A stretch of DNA of 64,000 bases from G963663365 sp963663365. Lineage in GTDB: Bacteria > Hinthialibacterota > Hinthialibacteria > Hinthialibacterales > G963663365. Within the stretch, counting starts at the first letter, position 1, and each line of letters starts with the position of its first letter. The DNA lies in NCBI GenBank assembly GCA_963663365.2, contig CAXXIH010000001.1, positions 124,001 to 188,000 on the forward strand. Reading direction: 5' to 3'. Of the stretch, positions 35,089-43,382 are shown piece after piece. The position numbers and the translations under genes were made by a program. The notes beneath the pieces are model-generated. The model worked only from the letters and a program-made list of their open reading frames with translations, was not told where the DNA came from and searched no databases.

Positions 35089-36750
35089 CTGACTTCATAA
35101 GGCTCAAATGTTCAAATTTATAACCTATTGATATTATGGCACTTAAGTTTTGGCGGGGTTGTGATTTGGGTGTCGCAAAGTTAAATTAAAAAAATGTTTG
35201 CGCGGAAGATTGTTAATCGTAGCGGTTCGACCAGTGTGAAAGTCATCCGCAAAGAAAAAGGGAAGTACCGTGTTGTTCAGACCATAGGAACTTCAAAAGA
35301 TCCTGCTGTCATCGAGCGCATGTGGCTCCAGGCCCAGAGTATTGCCCAAAAATCGGATCCATACCAAAGCAAACTCTTCGCCCTGGAAAGCGCAACGGAT
35401 TTAATTGTCGAAAATGCTATGGATTCGTTATCGAATGCCAGTATTCGCACGATTGGTCCCGAACTGATTTTTGGAAGCTTATTCGATCACATCGGTTTCA
35501 ATCAAATTGATGACCGTTTATTTCGACACCTCGTGATTGCCCGTTTGGCTTTTCCTACCAGCAAACTGAAGACGGTTGACTATCTTTACCGTTATGAAGG
35601 TATTTCGCTGTCTGTTAATACGCTGTATGCATTTCTCGACCGTCTGCACGGCCGCTACAAACAAGAAGTCGAACAAATCGTTTACCGGCACAGCCAAAAG
35701 CACTTGGGTTCCATCTCGGTCGTTTTTTACGACATGACCACGTTGTATTTTGAAGCTGAAGACGAGGATGATTTGCGAAAGATCGGTTTTTCCAAAGACG
35801 GGAAGTTCCAGCATCCACAAATCATGTTGGGATTGTTGGTTGGGGAGGGTGGCTTGCCCATCGGTTACGATGTATTTGAAGGCAACACCTTTGAAGGCCA
35901 CACGTTGCTACCCACACTCACCCAAATTCAAAAACGGTATGGATTTCAACAACCGATTGTTGTCGCCGACGCCGCCATGCTTTCGAAAGCCAACTTAGCG
36001 CGTCTTTCCGAAGCCCACTATCGGTTCATTATCGGAGCACGGATCAAGACTGAAAGCGAAGAAATCAAGCAAGAAATTCTGTCCCGCTCCAAGAGCTTAC
36101 AACATGGCGATCACTTTGTGTTGAAGCGTGAGGATGGTACGCGTTTGGCCGTCACGTATTCGGCAAAGCGTGCAAGCAAGGATGCACGGAATCGGGAAAA
36201 AGGCTTATCCCGGCTTCAGAAACGCATCCGGAGCGGGCGTTTGACCAAAGAGAACCTCAACAATCGAGGGTACAACAAGTTCTTGGTGATGGACGGCGCG
36301 GTATCGGTACGGATTGATGAAGAGAAGGTGCTTGCGGATCAAAAATGGGATGGTTTGAAAGGATATTTGACCAATACGCGCCTTGGCGCCAAGAAGATTG
36401 CCGAACAGTATTCTCACCTATGGCAGATCGAGAGAGCCTTCCGTATTTCGAAAACCGATTTGCGAGTGCGTCCGATTCATCACTATCGAAGACGTCGGAT
36501 TGAAGCCCACCTGTGCATCGCCTTTGCGGCCTATGCCATTTACAAGGAACTGGAGCGGCTATTGAAAAACAAAAAGATCGTGATGAGCGCAAAGAGGGCG
36601 GGGGAACTGACACACAATATGTACGAAATGCACTACACACTTCCAGATTCGAAAATGAAGAAAAAAAGAGTGCTGAGAATGGATAAGGAACAACAGATTC
36701 TATTTGATGCCATTCATAAAAAGTAAGGGTGTCGCAAATGTGAAGTCAAG
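35088..36750 (+). mobile_element. IS1634-like insertion sequence (about 1.66 kb)
   Basis: The ends are defined by near-perfect terminal inverted repeats: CCTGACTTCATA (35088-35099) and, reversed, CTTGACTTCACA (36750-36739), 10 of 12 matching. They coincide with the points where similarity between the flanking segments starts and stops. A subterminal 12-base direct repeat GGGTGTCGCAAA occurs near both ends (35168-35179 and 36727-36738). The element carries one transposase gene. Confidence 0.8.
35194..36726 (+). CDS. IS1634-family (IS4 superfamily) DDE transposase
   Basis: A 510-residue transposase. The DDE residues are visible: Asp180 in FYDMTTLYFEAED, Asp259 in VVADAAMLSKANL and Glu413 in YSHLWQIERAFRISKTDL. 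The last carries the IS4-type Y(2)R(3)E(6)K-like signature, in which the usual R is replaced. Length and motif order fit IS1634. The frame is intact, so the element may still be active. It starts about 106 bases inside the left end and stops 24 bases before the right end. Confidence 0.93.
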   Translation: MFARKIVNRSGSTSVKVIRKEKGKYRVVQTIGTSKDPAVIERMWLQAQSIAQKSDPYQSKLFALESATDLIVENAMDSLSNASIRTIGPELIFGSLFDHIGFNQIDDRLFRHLVIARLAFPTSKLKTVDYLYRYEGISLSVNTLYAFLDRLHGRYKQEVEQIVYRHSQKHLGSISVVFYDMTTLYFEAEDEDDLRKIGFSKDGKFQHPQIMLGLLVGEGGLPIGYDVFEGNTFEGHTLLPTLTQIQKRYGFQQPIVVADAAMLSKANLARLSEAHYRFIIGARIKTESEEIKQEILSRSKSLQHGDHFVLKREDGTRLAVTYSAKRASKDARNREKGLSRLQKRIRSGRLTKENLNNRGYNKFLVMDGAVSVRIDEEKVLADQKWDGLKGYLTNTRLGAKKIAEQYSHLWQIERAFRISKTDLRVRPIHHYRRRRIEAHLCIAFAAYAIYKELERLLKNKKIVMSAKRAGELTHNMYEMHYTLPDSKMKKKRVLRMDKEQQILFDAIHKK

Positions 36751-37602
36751 AAAATATCTGCTTGGTTTTTGCATTTGAGGTAGTTGGTGGATAGCGGGGA
36801 TGCGTTTGTACGTATGGTAAACAAGCGGCTCATCAGGAGATTCGCCCTCCCGCCCGTGACCGTTTATGAGCCGGTGTTTTGAAACCGGGTCTAAAGTCCC
36901 GGACATCCGGATATGCTTCTATCCCAATATTCGCGATAGGTTTGCTCAGGGATATTGCCGGGACCGATGCGTGAGAAATTACCCCGGCTGATCAACCCGT
37001 TGCTTGCAGCGTAGCGCGGATAGCAGTTCTGCGGCCCATTGGTATTGTCAAACCAGCCTTTATCCGGCCCCAAACCGGTTAAAACCCATTGAATGCCCAT
37101 GCGAATCATGTCCGGGTGGGTGCTGTAGGTTTCGGGACCGTGATAGATGTAATAACTTTTAATCGGTGAACCATAGGCGTTTAAAACCGAGCCATATCCT
37201 GTATCGTCTTTTAGAATGGGACCGAAAGGATCCTCTGGGAAATAAGTCATAAAGGCGATGGGTGTGGTAAGCCTGAAAAGTTCATAGGTTGCCGGGTAGG
37301 CGTTGTTGTCCAGACGATAAGATTCCAAAGCCGTTTCCAGTGCTTTTAAATCGGCTTCCGTACGCGCCAGTTTGGCCCGTGTCTGAGCATTGAGGAAATT
37401 CGGAACTGCAATAGCCGCCAAAATCCCAATAATCGCCACGACAATCAGTAGTTCGATTAAGGTGAATGCATTGTTGCGAGTCATGATCGGTCAAAATCCT
37501 CTCAGACTTATGCACGGCTAAATGATTGCTAATTCGAACTTATCCCGGAGTCGAATCCCAGGCGTCACGGTAATTTTTGTGGGGGATATTCCCCGGCCCC
37601 AC
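36751..37602. repeat. Right copy of the duplicated prepilin segment
   Basis: Starts right after the IS right end, matches 33930 onward, and ends inside prepilin C at base 37602, the partner of 35088. Between the two copies the 57-base unit occurs once here (about 36775-36831), twice on the left. Confidence 0.85.
36891..37484 (-). CDS. Prepilin-like protein, copy B
   Basis: Its protein is identical to copy A (197 residues; four synonymous DNA differences, near 36950, 37265-37270 and 37340). It is probably the ancestral copy, because prepilin C directly upstream on the minus strand is intact. Processing site A/FTLIELL, hydrophobic helix, C-terminal SNGLISRG motif. Confidence 0.9.
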   Translation of the reverse strand: MTRNNAFTLIELLIVVAIIGILAAIAVPNFLNAQTRAKLARTEADLKALETALESYRLDNNAYPATYELFRLTTPIAFMTYFPEDPFGPILKDDTGYGSVLNAYGSPIKSYYIYHGPETYSTHPDMIRMGIQWVLTGLGPDKGWFDNTNGPQNCYPRYAASNGLISRGNFSRIGPGNIPEQTYREYWDRSISGCPGL

Positions 37603-38139
37603 ACGTTCGATGCTGCCCCGGCTGATCAGTCCGTTCGAGGCTTGGTAGGGTGGGTAAGAAGCCGCACTGTTCGAACCGTCAAACCAGCCCTTGTCCGGTC
37701 CCAGCGCCGTGAGCACCCAACGGATTCCTTGCCGGATCATACCCGGATGGCTGTCGAATGTGGGCGGACCGTGGAAGATGTAATACGATTTGATCGGCTG
37801 TCCATAGGCGCTTAGCACCGACCCGTAACCATAGTCCGTAGACAGGATCGGTCCGAATGGGTCTTCGGGAATTGAGCCCATATACGCCATTGGTGTTGTG
37901 AGCCGCCATAGTTCCCAACTCCCGATATATTTGTTTTCATCGAGTTGGTACGATTCGATGGCGGTTTCCAGCGCTTTCATATCCGATTCGCAACGCGCGA
38001 TCTTTGCCCGGGTTTGCGCATTGAGGAAATTCGGAACTGCAATAGCCGCCAAAATGCCGATAATTGCAACCACGATTAGCAATTCAATCAGTGTAAATGC
38101 CGTCGAATTTAGCGTGGATAAAATAGTGTGAGTTTTCAT
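37540..38139 (-). CDS. Prepilin-like protein C
   Basis: A 199-residue paralogue of copies A and B. It has the processing site A/FTLIELL and hydrophobic helix, then a globular part with KYIGSWELWRLTTPMAYMGSIPEDPFGPIL and C-terminal ASNGLISRGSIERVGPGNIP. The pattern of a conserved N-terminus with variable middle suggests a gene family produced by duplication. Its 3' end is the right boundary of the duplicated segment. Confidence 0.9.
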   Translation of the reverse strand: MKTHTILSTLNSTAFTLIELLIVVAIIGILAAIAVPNFLNAQTRAKIARCESDMKALETAIESYQLDENKYIGSWELWRLTTPMAYMGSIPEDPFGPILSTDYGYGSVLSAYGQPIKSYYIFHGPPTFDSHPGMIRQGIRWVLTALGPDKGWFDGSNSAASYPPYQASNGLISRGSIERVGPGNIPHKNYRDAWDSTPG

Positions 38140-38248
38140 GGCTATGACTCCGCTGTTGTTCCGAAGATAATTCTACTACAGGAAATAGTCGTCGTCTGCC
38201 CATTTGTTCCTGTCGAATCGCTATTCTTATCGAGTTCAAACATGCCGT

Positions 38249-38902
38249 TTATCCCCCAACCAGGCCCCCAACCGGGATTTGACCTCCGAAATAGGCAATA
38301 TCCCCCGCGCTCCTTAGGCCGTTACTGGCTTTGTAGGCTACGGCAACCCAAGTGTTTCCTACCGGAGCATCGGGGCAGGCGATAATGCCCGGCAATGCAA
38401 AAAGCCCATCGCCAAGATAATTCGGGCCGTATGTCATTATTACGAAACTTTGCCTTCTGCCCAAAGAGCAATTTTGCAGATAGAGAGAGCCGAACCGGTT
38501 CTTTTCGTTGTAGTTATAGTAGGTATAGGAGCCTGTGTAACTCCCCTCAAAATCCGGTTCCAGTTTTTGCCGTTCCACCTCATTGATGAATGGATCTCGT
38601 ATGTCCAGGCTGGAGATATATGCCACCGGCGTAGTTAAGGGATAAGCGCATGGATTGACTTGATATTTGTAAAATGGGCTGTCGATTTGATCGCGCGGGA
38701 AACTTTGATGATCCAGATAATAACTTTGCAGCGCGGTGCCCAGACTATTGAAGTCCGCTTTCGCTCGGGCGACATTCGCGCGGATTTTTGCATTAAGGAA
38801 ATTAGGAAGCGCAATTGCCGCCAATGTTCCGATGATGGCAACTACAATGAGAAGCTCAATCAGAGTGAACGCCGCTGGGCGTTCCGGTCTATGGCTCAAC
38901 AC
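38249..38902 (-). CDS. Prepilin-like protein D
   Basis: A 217-residue prepilin-like protein. Processing site A/FTLIELL, hydrophobic helix ending in ALPNFLNAKIRANVARAKAD, and C-terminal ASNGLRSAGDIAYFGGQ. It is upstream of prepilin C on the minus strand (109-base gap) and downstream of the large CehA-type gene by 18 bases. Confidence 0.9.
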   Translation of the reverse strand: MLSHRPERPAAFTLIELLIVVAIIGTLAAIALPNFLNAKIRANVARAKADFNSLGTALQSYYLDHQSFPRDQIDSPFYKYQVNPCAYPLTTPVAYISSLDIRDPFINEVERQKLEPDFEGSYTGSYTYYNYNEKNRFGSLYLQNCSLGRRQSFVIMTYGPNYLGDGLFALPGIIACPDAPVGNTWVAVAYKASNGLRSAGDIAYFGGQIPVGGLVGG

Positions 38903-38920
38903 GTTTCACTCCGCAGGGGA

Positions 38921-41413
38921 TTATTCCGGCGGATGGCCACCCCTGGCAATTAATTCCTCACGTGCTTGGTGAATTCTACGTAAAAAGCGCTGCTTTGTCT
39001 TCCGGTCTGCAATAGCGGCCAAATTATTAATGTAGGTCTCTGCACCGTGAACGACTGTCAGTAAGTAGGTGGCGTCTTCCGGCGACCGAATCTCTTGGCG
39101 TCCGCAGTACACATAGATTGGTGAGGTGTGAGCCTCGACACCAATTGGCCAGCAGTGCCAAACGCGGTTTTTGCCATAGCAGCGCGCCGCCAGCCAAGTG
39201 CTTTGTTCTATGGGAACTTTGGCCTGCAACTTTGCACTCTGTTTATTACGTCCTGTATCAGCTGCCGCTACGACCTTGCCGCCGCAGACAATTTCCAGCG
39301 TATCGAAGGGCATGGACGATTTGGCCCATGCCTCAACCTCGACTGAGCCGCCCCGGGCCGGAAGCCGTAAGGTGCCGCCTACTCTTTTGCCTTCCACGCG
39401 CAGATCCAAAATCGGGCCGGATGATGTAAATGTGCGGCCCTCGCGGATGGCATTGGCCCAACTATCGTAAGAGAATTCGCTGTTTTTGCCCGTATAGGCG
39501 TATGTTCGTACTCCGCCGATGGGCATACTGTTCGACATTTTGTCGGTCCCGCCCACAATCGCCAGCCGAACGCCGCAATTTAGAATTCGGTAATACTCCC
39601 GATGGCCATAAGAGATATCTTTGGTGCCGGAAAAATAGCGAACTTCTGCGCCGTCGATCTTATTCAGAATCAAATTGACCGGAGATTCCGCATATGGATT
39701 CGGGAAATGCGGCTGGATTACCAGACCTCCCGCCTCACGGCAACGCTCCGTCCACTCACCGATCATGACTTCCATCGGCTCGCCGATTCCCGCTTCATCC
39801 GCTTCGCCGGTAGATAGCGGATAAACCGGCGATTTGCATCCTAAAAGACTGATGTGGCCCATGACATGCTGCCGGTTTTCGGTTGAGACATAGACAATTA
39901 CATCGTCATTTGAAACACCGCTCACCGCACCGGTGATGTCGCCAACATTGGTATAAAGTTCACCCCATTTCGCAGCCAATAGATTAAAAACGTTTACGTC
40001 TTCGGCTTGCGATTCCAAACGTCCGGTTTCCGGTGAGACAAAATGCACGTGCGTGTCGCCGGTCATCCAGCCCTCGGAACGCAGGTTTGTCCAGCGAGAG
40101 ATGGGCAGGTCGATTTCTTTGGTTCCGGGCCGAATCTTTAGCCGTTTGCGAACAGGCGTGTATTCAAATCCTTTGGCCGCTTCCACAAGAACTTCACCCA
40201 CCGGGAGATCGGCCTGGCAGGTTCCATCGATATAAGCGTAGGTCATACCGCCCAAAACCAGATCCGAGCCGACATCTTCAAACCAGGCCTCGTTAACGAA
40301 ACGATTGTGTCCCGCCGGTGGAATATAATCGCCATCCGGTGTGCATAAGTGAATCCGTACCGGTGTGGGATTTCCCGTCTCTTGGTCGACGACACGAATA
40401 TGCACGCGATTTACTTGAGAGGAGGCCGGTCCGACTTGGATTCTGCCGTTTCCTGTTACGACTCGTTTTTCAATAACATCGCCCCAACGTACGGCGCCTC
40501 GTATCGATTTCCCTCCGCTTTTGGCTTCGATCTTTAGTTTTGCATCGGGGTGCGCAAAAGCCTCAATAATCCTTTTGTTTTTGGTTTTGGGAGTTGATGG
40601 ATCGCGCCCCCATCCGCGCAATTTTGATTTCTCAAAATCTTTGGCAGGGGGAGTGGTTTCGGTATTTCGTAAAATCACTCCTCGATCGATCTTTGCGTCA
40701 ATCTCCTCGCCACCTTTGACTGTTACGCGTAAGGTTTGTCTCGGCGGCCGCTTAATGGGATGGGCCGGATCGTGCCCCAGCGTGATTGCACCGATGGCAA
40801 TGCTGGCTTTGCCGGTTGAATTGAAAATAACTCTTTCGATGATTTTATCCGGGTAGGGATTTTGCCAGGGCAGAAGCCACCAATAGGCCCAGAGGCCATA
40901 CGTGCCTTCCGATAAGTGGACTTGGTCTTGTCCCCAGATTTCGGTTTTTTCATGGCGCGCTTTGTATTCCCTGTGGCACCAGCAGTTAAATGGAAGTTGT
41001 CCCCACTCGAACCAATAATCCGAAATCTCAAACCTGCGCCGGATTGCCAGACATGACTGGGAACCATCGTTGTAGTGGAGTATGTAATCCGCCAAATGCT
41101 CTCCCGGTTCAACAACTCCGTGAAGTGGAGAGCCTTGGGCATGACACAAATCCGAGCAATGAGCCACGATCAGCCATTCCGCTTTTTGGCCCAACTTCAG
41201 TTCCAGAGTATGCGGGCCCGGTTGGGGAAGCATGCCGATTTTTTGCCCATATCCGGCTTTGAACGGAATCCCCCACCAGTTTTGCTTTCCGAGCGGGAGA
41301 CTCTCGATGCAAGTCTCCTGATTCGGCCGCCAAATTTGCTTTTTGCCGATTCTTTGAGTTGTAAGAGTGTATTTAGCAATCGGGCTGATATTGACCGGTG
41401 TGAATGTGGGCAT
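38921..41413 (-). CDS. Large CehA/McbA-type metallohydrolase
   Basis: An 830-residue protein. The N-terminal half (about residues 1-430) is beta-rich with several Ig- or jelly-roll-like modules. The second half carries a PHP-like hydrolase: SEGWMTGDTHVHFVSPETG (first HxH), GGLVIQPHFPNPYAES (His), LAIVGGTDKMSNSMPIGGVRTYAY (Asp) and WANAIREGRTFTSSGPILDLRVEG, the signature of CehA/McbA proteins. The C-terminal tail is helical and charged. No signal peptide is seen. The substrate is unknown. Confidence 0.85.
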   Translation of the reverse strand: MPTFTPVNISPIAKYTLTTQRIGKKQIWRPNQETCIESLPLGKQNWWGIPFKAGYGQKIGMLPQPGPHTLELKLGQKAEWLIVAHCSDLCHAQGSPLHGVVEPGEHLADYILHYNDGSQSCLAIRRRFEISDYWFEWGQLPFNCWCHREYKARHEKTEIWGQDQVHLSEGTYGLWAYWWLLPWQNPYPDKIIERVIFNSTGKASIAIGAITLGHDPAHPIKRPPRQTLRVTVKGGEEIDAKIDRGVILRNTETTPPAKDFEKSKLRGWGRDPSTPKTKNKRIIEAFAHPDAKLKIEAKSGGKSIRGAVRWGDVIEKRVVTGNGRIQVGPASSQVNRVHIRVVDQETGNPTPVRIHLCTPDGDYIPPAGHNRFVNEAWFEDVGSDLVLGGMTYAYIDGTCQADLPVGEVLVEAAKGFEYTPVRKRLKIRPGTKEIDLPISRWTNLRSEGWMTGDTHVHFVSPETGRLESQAEDVNVFNLLAAKWGELYTNVGDITGAVSGVSNDDVIVYVSTENRQHVMGHISLLGCKSPVYPLSTGEADEAGIGEPMEVMIGEWTERCREAGGLVIQPHFPNPYAESPVNLILNKIDGAEVRYFSGTKDISYGHREYYRILNCGVRLAIVGGTDKMSNSMPIGGVRTYAYTGKNSEFSYDSWANAIREGRTFTSSGPILDLRVEGKRVGGTLRLPARGGSVEVEAWAKSSMPFDTLEIVCGGKVVAAADTGRNKQSAKLQAKVPIEQSTWLAARCYGKNRVWHCWPIGVEAHTSPIYVYCGRQEIRSPEDATYLLTVVHGAETYINNLAAIADRKTKQRFLRRIHQAREELIARGGHPPE

Positions 41414-41656
41414 AGTGATCCTGAAAATGTGCCTTTAATTCTAGAGTTGTGGCGGGAGACGCCGTTTCACATCATCCTCGTCTTCTTCTGTATGGACGTC
41501 AACTCTTCATCACGGGAATTGGCTTGCTGTGCGGAAGCATGAGTGCGCTTGTGGTCTATGTTCTGGATTGACAGAATGCGTGCAGACCGACACACATATT
41601 TGCCCCCATTCTCGTGAATCGTCCGGGGGTGTCTTTTCGATTTACGGATTTAGAAT

Positions 41657-42961
41657 ATGAGCAATGAACAAGAAAACAATCAAATGAAATCCCGTTCCAG
41701 CAACATCGCCCGTACCAAAGATCTCAACCGGCGCGGTTTTGGCCTAAAAAACGAAATTACACCGGTTCTCGATGCTACCTATACGAGTGATCTGGTTACC
41801 TATATCCGCGAAAATGGCTATGTGCTTTCGGTCGGCGATCTGACCTTCCGGCTCGCCAAAGAATTCGGATTTTGTTACGGCGTGGACCGGGCCGTGTTGT
41901 TTGCCTATGAAACCCGTAAGAAATTTCCGGACCGGCAGATTTTCCTCACCACTGAGATCATCCACAATCCCCGCGTCAACCAGAATCTTGTCGATCTTGG
42001 GATTCGTTTCTTTTCGGGGGGATATGGAGGCGATACGACGATTGATGATGTTGGCGAAGGCGATGTTGTCTTGCTCCCGGCTTTTGGAACAACTGTGCAG
42101 GAAATCGATCTGCTCCGCGAAAAGAAATGCATTTTGGTCGATACAACCTGTGGTTCGGTGATGAATGTCTGGCGGCAGGTCGAGCGTAATGCGCGTGATG
42201 GTTTCACTTCAGTGATCCATGGCAAAAAGGAGCATGAAGAGACCGTTGCGACAAGTTCCCGGGCGGTTGAGTCGGATGATTCCGCCTATTTGGTGGTACG
42301 CAATGAAGATGAAACCCAAAAGGTCTGTGACTTTATCCGGAATGGAGGAGACCGCGATCAATTCCTCGAATGTTTTCAGGGGGCTTATTCAAAAGGCTTT
42401 GATCCGGATCGTCATTTGAAACGAATCGGTGTGGCCAACCAGACCACGATGCTTTCCTCTGAATCTCTGCATATTTCCGATCTCCTGGAGCAGGCGGTCC
42501 GTGATCGTGAGGGGCGTGAGGATATCGGCGACTGTTTCCGCAAATTCGATACAATCTGCACCGCCACCCAAGAGCGTCAGGACGCCATTCTGGAATTTGC
42601 CAACGATCCTCCCGATATCTTTCTTGTAATAGGCGGATTTAATAGCAGTAACACAACCCACTTGGCGGCCATTGCCAGTTCATTTGCACCCACGTATCAC
42701 GTAAGTGACTCAGATTGCTTGATTTCTGACCATACCATCCGCTGCAAAAATTCAAAGACCTATGCAATTGAAGAGTCTGAAAATTGGCTTCCGAAAGGCC
42801 CTATTACGATAGGTGTCACCGCCGGTGCGTCGACACCGGACCGCGTGATGGCCGACGTGATCCTTCGCGCAGTAGAGTTACGGGGATGTTCTCAGCATTT
42901 GCCTCAGTTCGCTGGGGCGGGCCAATCACCGGGCTTGAATCTCCCTGTAATTAATAGCTGA
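41657..42961 (+). CDS. ispH: 4-hydroxy-3-methylbut-2-enyl diphosphate reductase
   Basis: A 434-residue iron-sulfur enzyme, the last step of the MEP isoprenoid pathway, giving IPP and DMAPP. The three cluster cysteines are in EFGFCYGVDRA, VDTTCGSVMNVW and FDTICTATQERQDA. VIGGFNSSNTTHLA and TAGASTPDRVM are also typical. It is the long form found in cyanobacteria and plants, with about 60 extra residues before the first cysteine, rather than the 310-residue E. coli type. It supplies substrate for UppS encoded at 18.1 kb. Confidence 0.95.
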   Translation: MSNEQENNQMKSRSSNIARTKDLNRRGFGLKNEITPVLDATYTSDLVTYIRENGYVLSVGDLTFRLAKEFGFCYGVDRAVLFAYETRKKFPDRQIFLTTEIIHNPRVNQNLVDLGIRFFSGGYGGDTTIDDVGEGDVVLLPAFGTTVQEIDLLREKKCILVDTTCGSVMNVWRQVERNARDGFTSVIHGKKEHEETVATSSRAVESDDSAYLVVRNEDETQKVCDFIRNGGDRDQFLECFQGAYSKGFDPDRHLKRIGVANQTTMLSSESLHISDLLEQAVRDREGREDIGDCFRKFDTICTATQERQDAILEFANDPPDIFLVIGGFNSSNTTHLAAIASSFAPTYHVSDSDCLISDHTIRCKNSKTYAIEESENWLPKGPITIGVTAGASTPDRVMADVILRAVELRGCSQHLPQFAGAGQSPGLNLPVINS

Positions 42962-43337
42962 GATGTTGCGCCTTGGATGTTATTCCAGAATGACATTCTT
43001 GTATTTTTTGTAGACTTAGGTTGATTCTATCATACTGAGAACATTGGATTTACGGATTCTGTAACTTGTGTAGACAGGTTGTGCTCCGAATAGAAATTCT
43101 CCCAGAAAAAAACAATAAAATTGCTAAAGCCTGGCGTTGCGCCGCCGAAACTTGTTCCAAGTTCAACGACTCTGTGCCTATGCAGGTGCAGAAGAAAGGA
43201 GTCAGAGGAAAGTCTAAACACATAACCGTTCGGCCCGGGAATGGGTCCAGCGAGGCTGACAACCTCCAGATAACGGCTCTTACTTTGAACGCACCCACAC
43301 GACCTTGGTTAGGAATACCGAGGTTCCGTTCTCAATA

Positions 43338-43372
43338 ACCGACACGGATGTCGGTCTTCAGTATCACGGAGG
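43338..43372 (+). promoter_or_regulatory. CsrA-type hairpin and Shine-Dalgarno site of flagellin 1
   Basis: ACCGACA-CGGA-TGTCGGT (43338-43355) is a perfect seven-base-pair stem that presents ACGGA (ANGGA motif) at its tip. The Shine-Dalgarno site ACGGAGG (43366-43372), ten bases before the ATG, holds a second ANGGA. The rest of the 42962-43382 leader has no confident gene. Confidence 0.65.
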
Positions 43373-43382
43373 ATACGAAAAG

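Noticed and set aside
35168..36738. 12-base direct repeat GGGTGTCGCAAA as target-site duplication of the IS
   Set aside because: It lies inside the inverted-repeat ends, so it is a subterminal feature of the element rather than a target duplication.
43190..43230. GAGGAAAGTC-like string recalling RNase P RNA
   Set aside because: Only a short match; none of the flanking conserved RNase P regions is present.
43066..43338. 90-residue frame upstream of flagellin 1
   Set aside because: No ribosome site at its start and a composition unlike a real protein; it is more likely part of the long untranslated leader.
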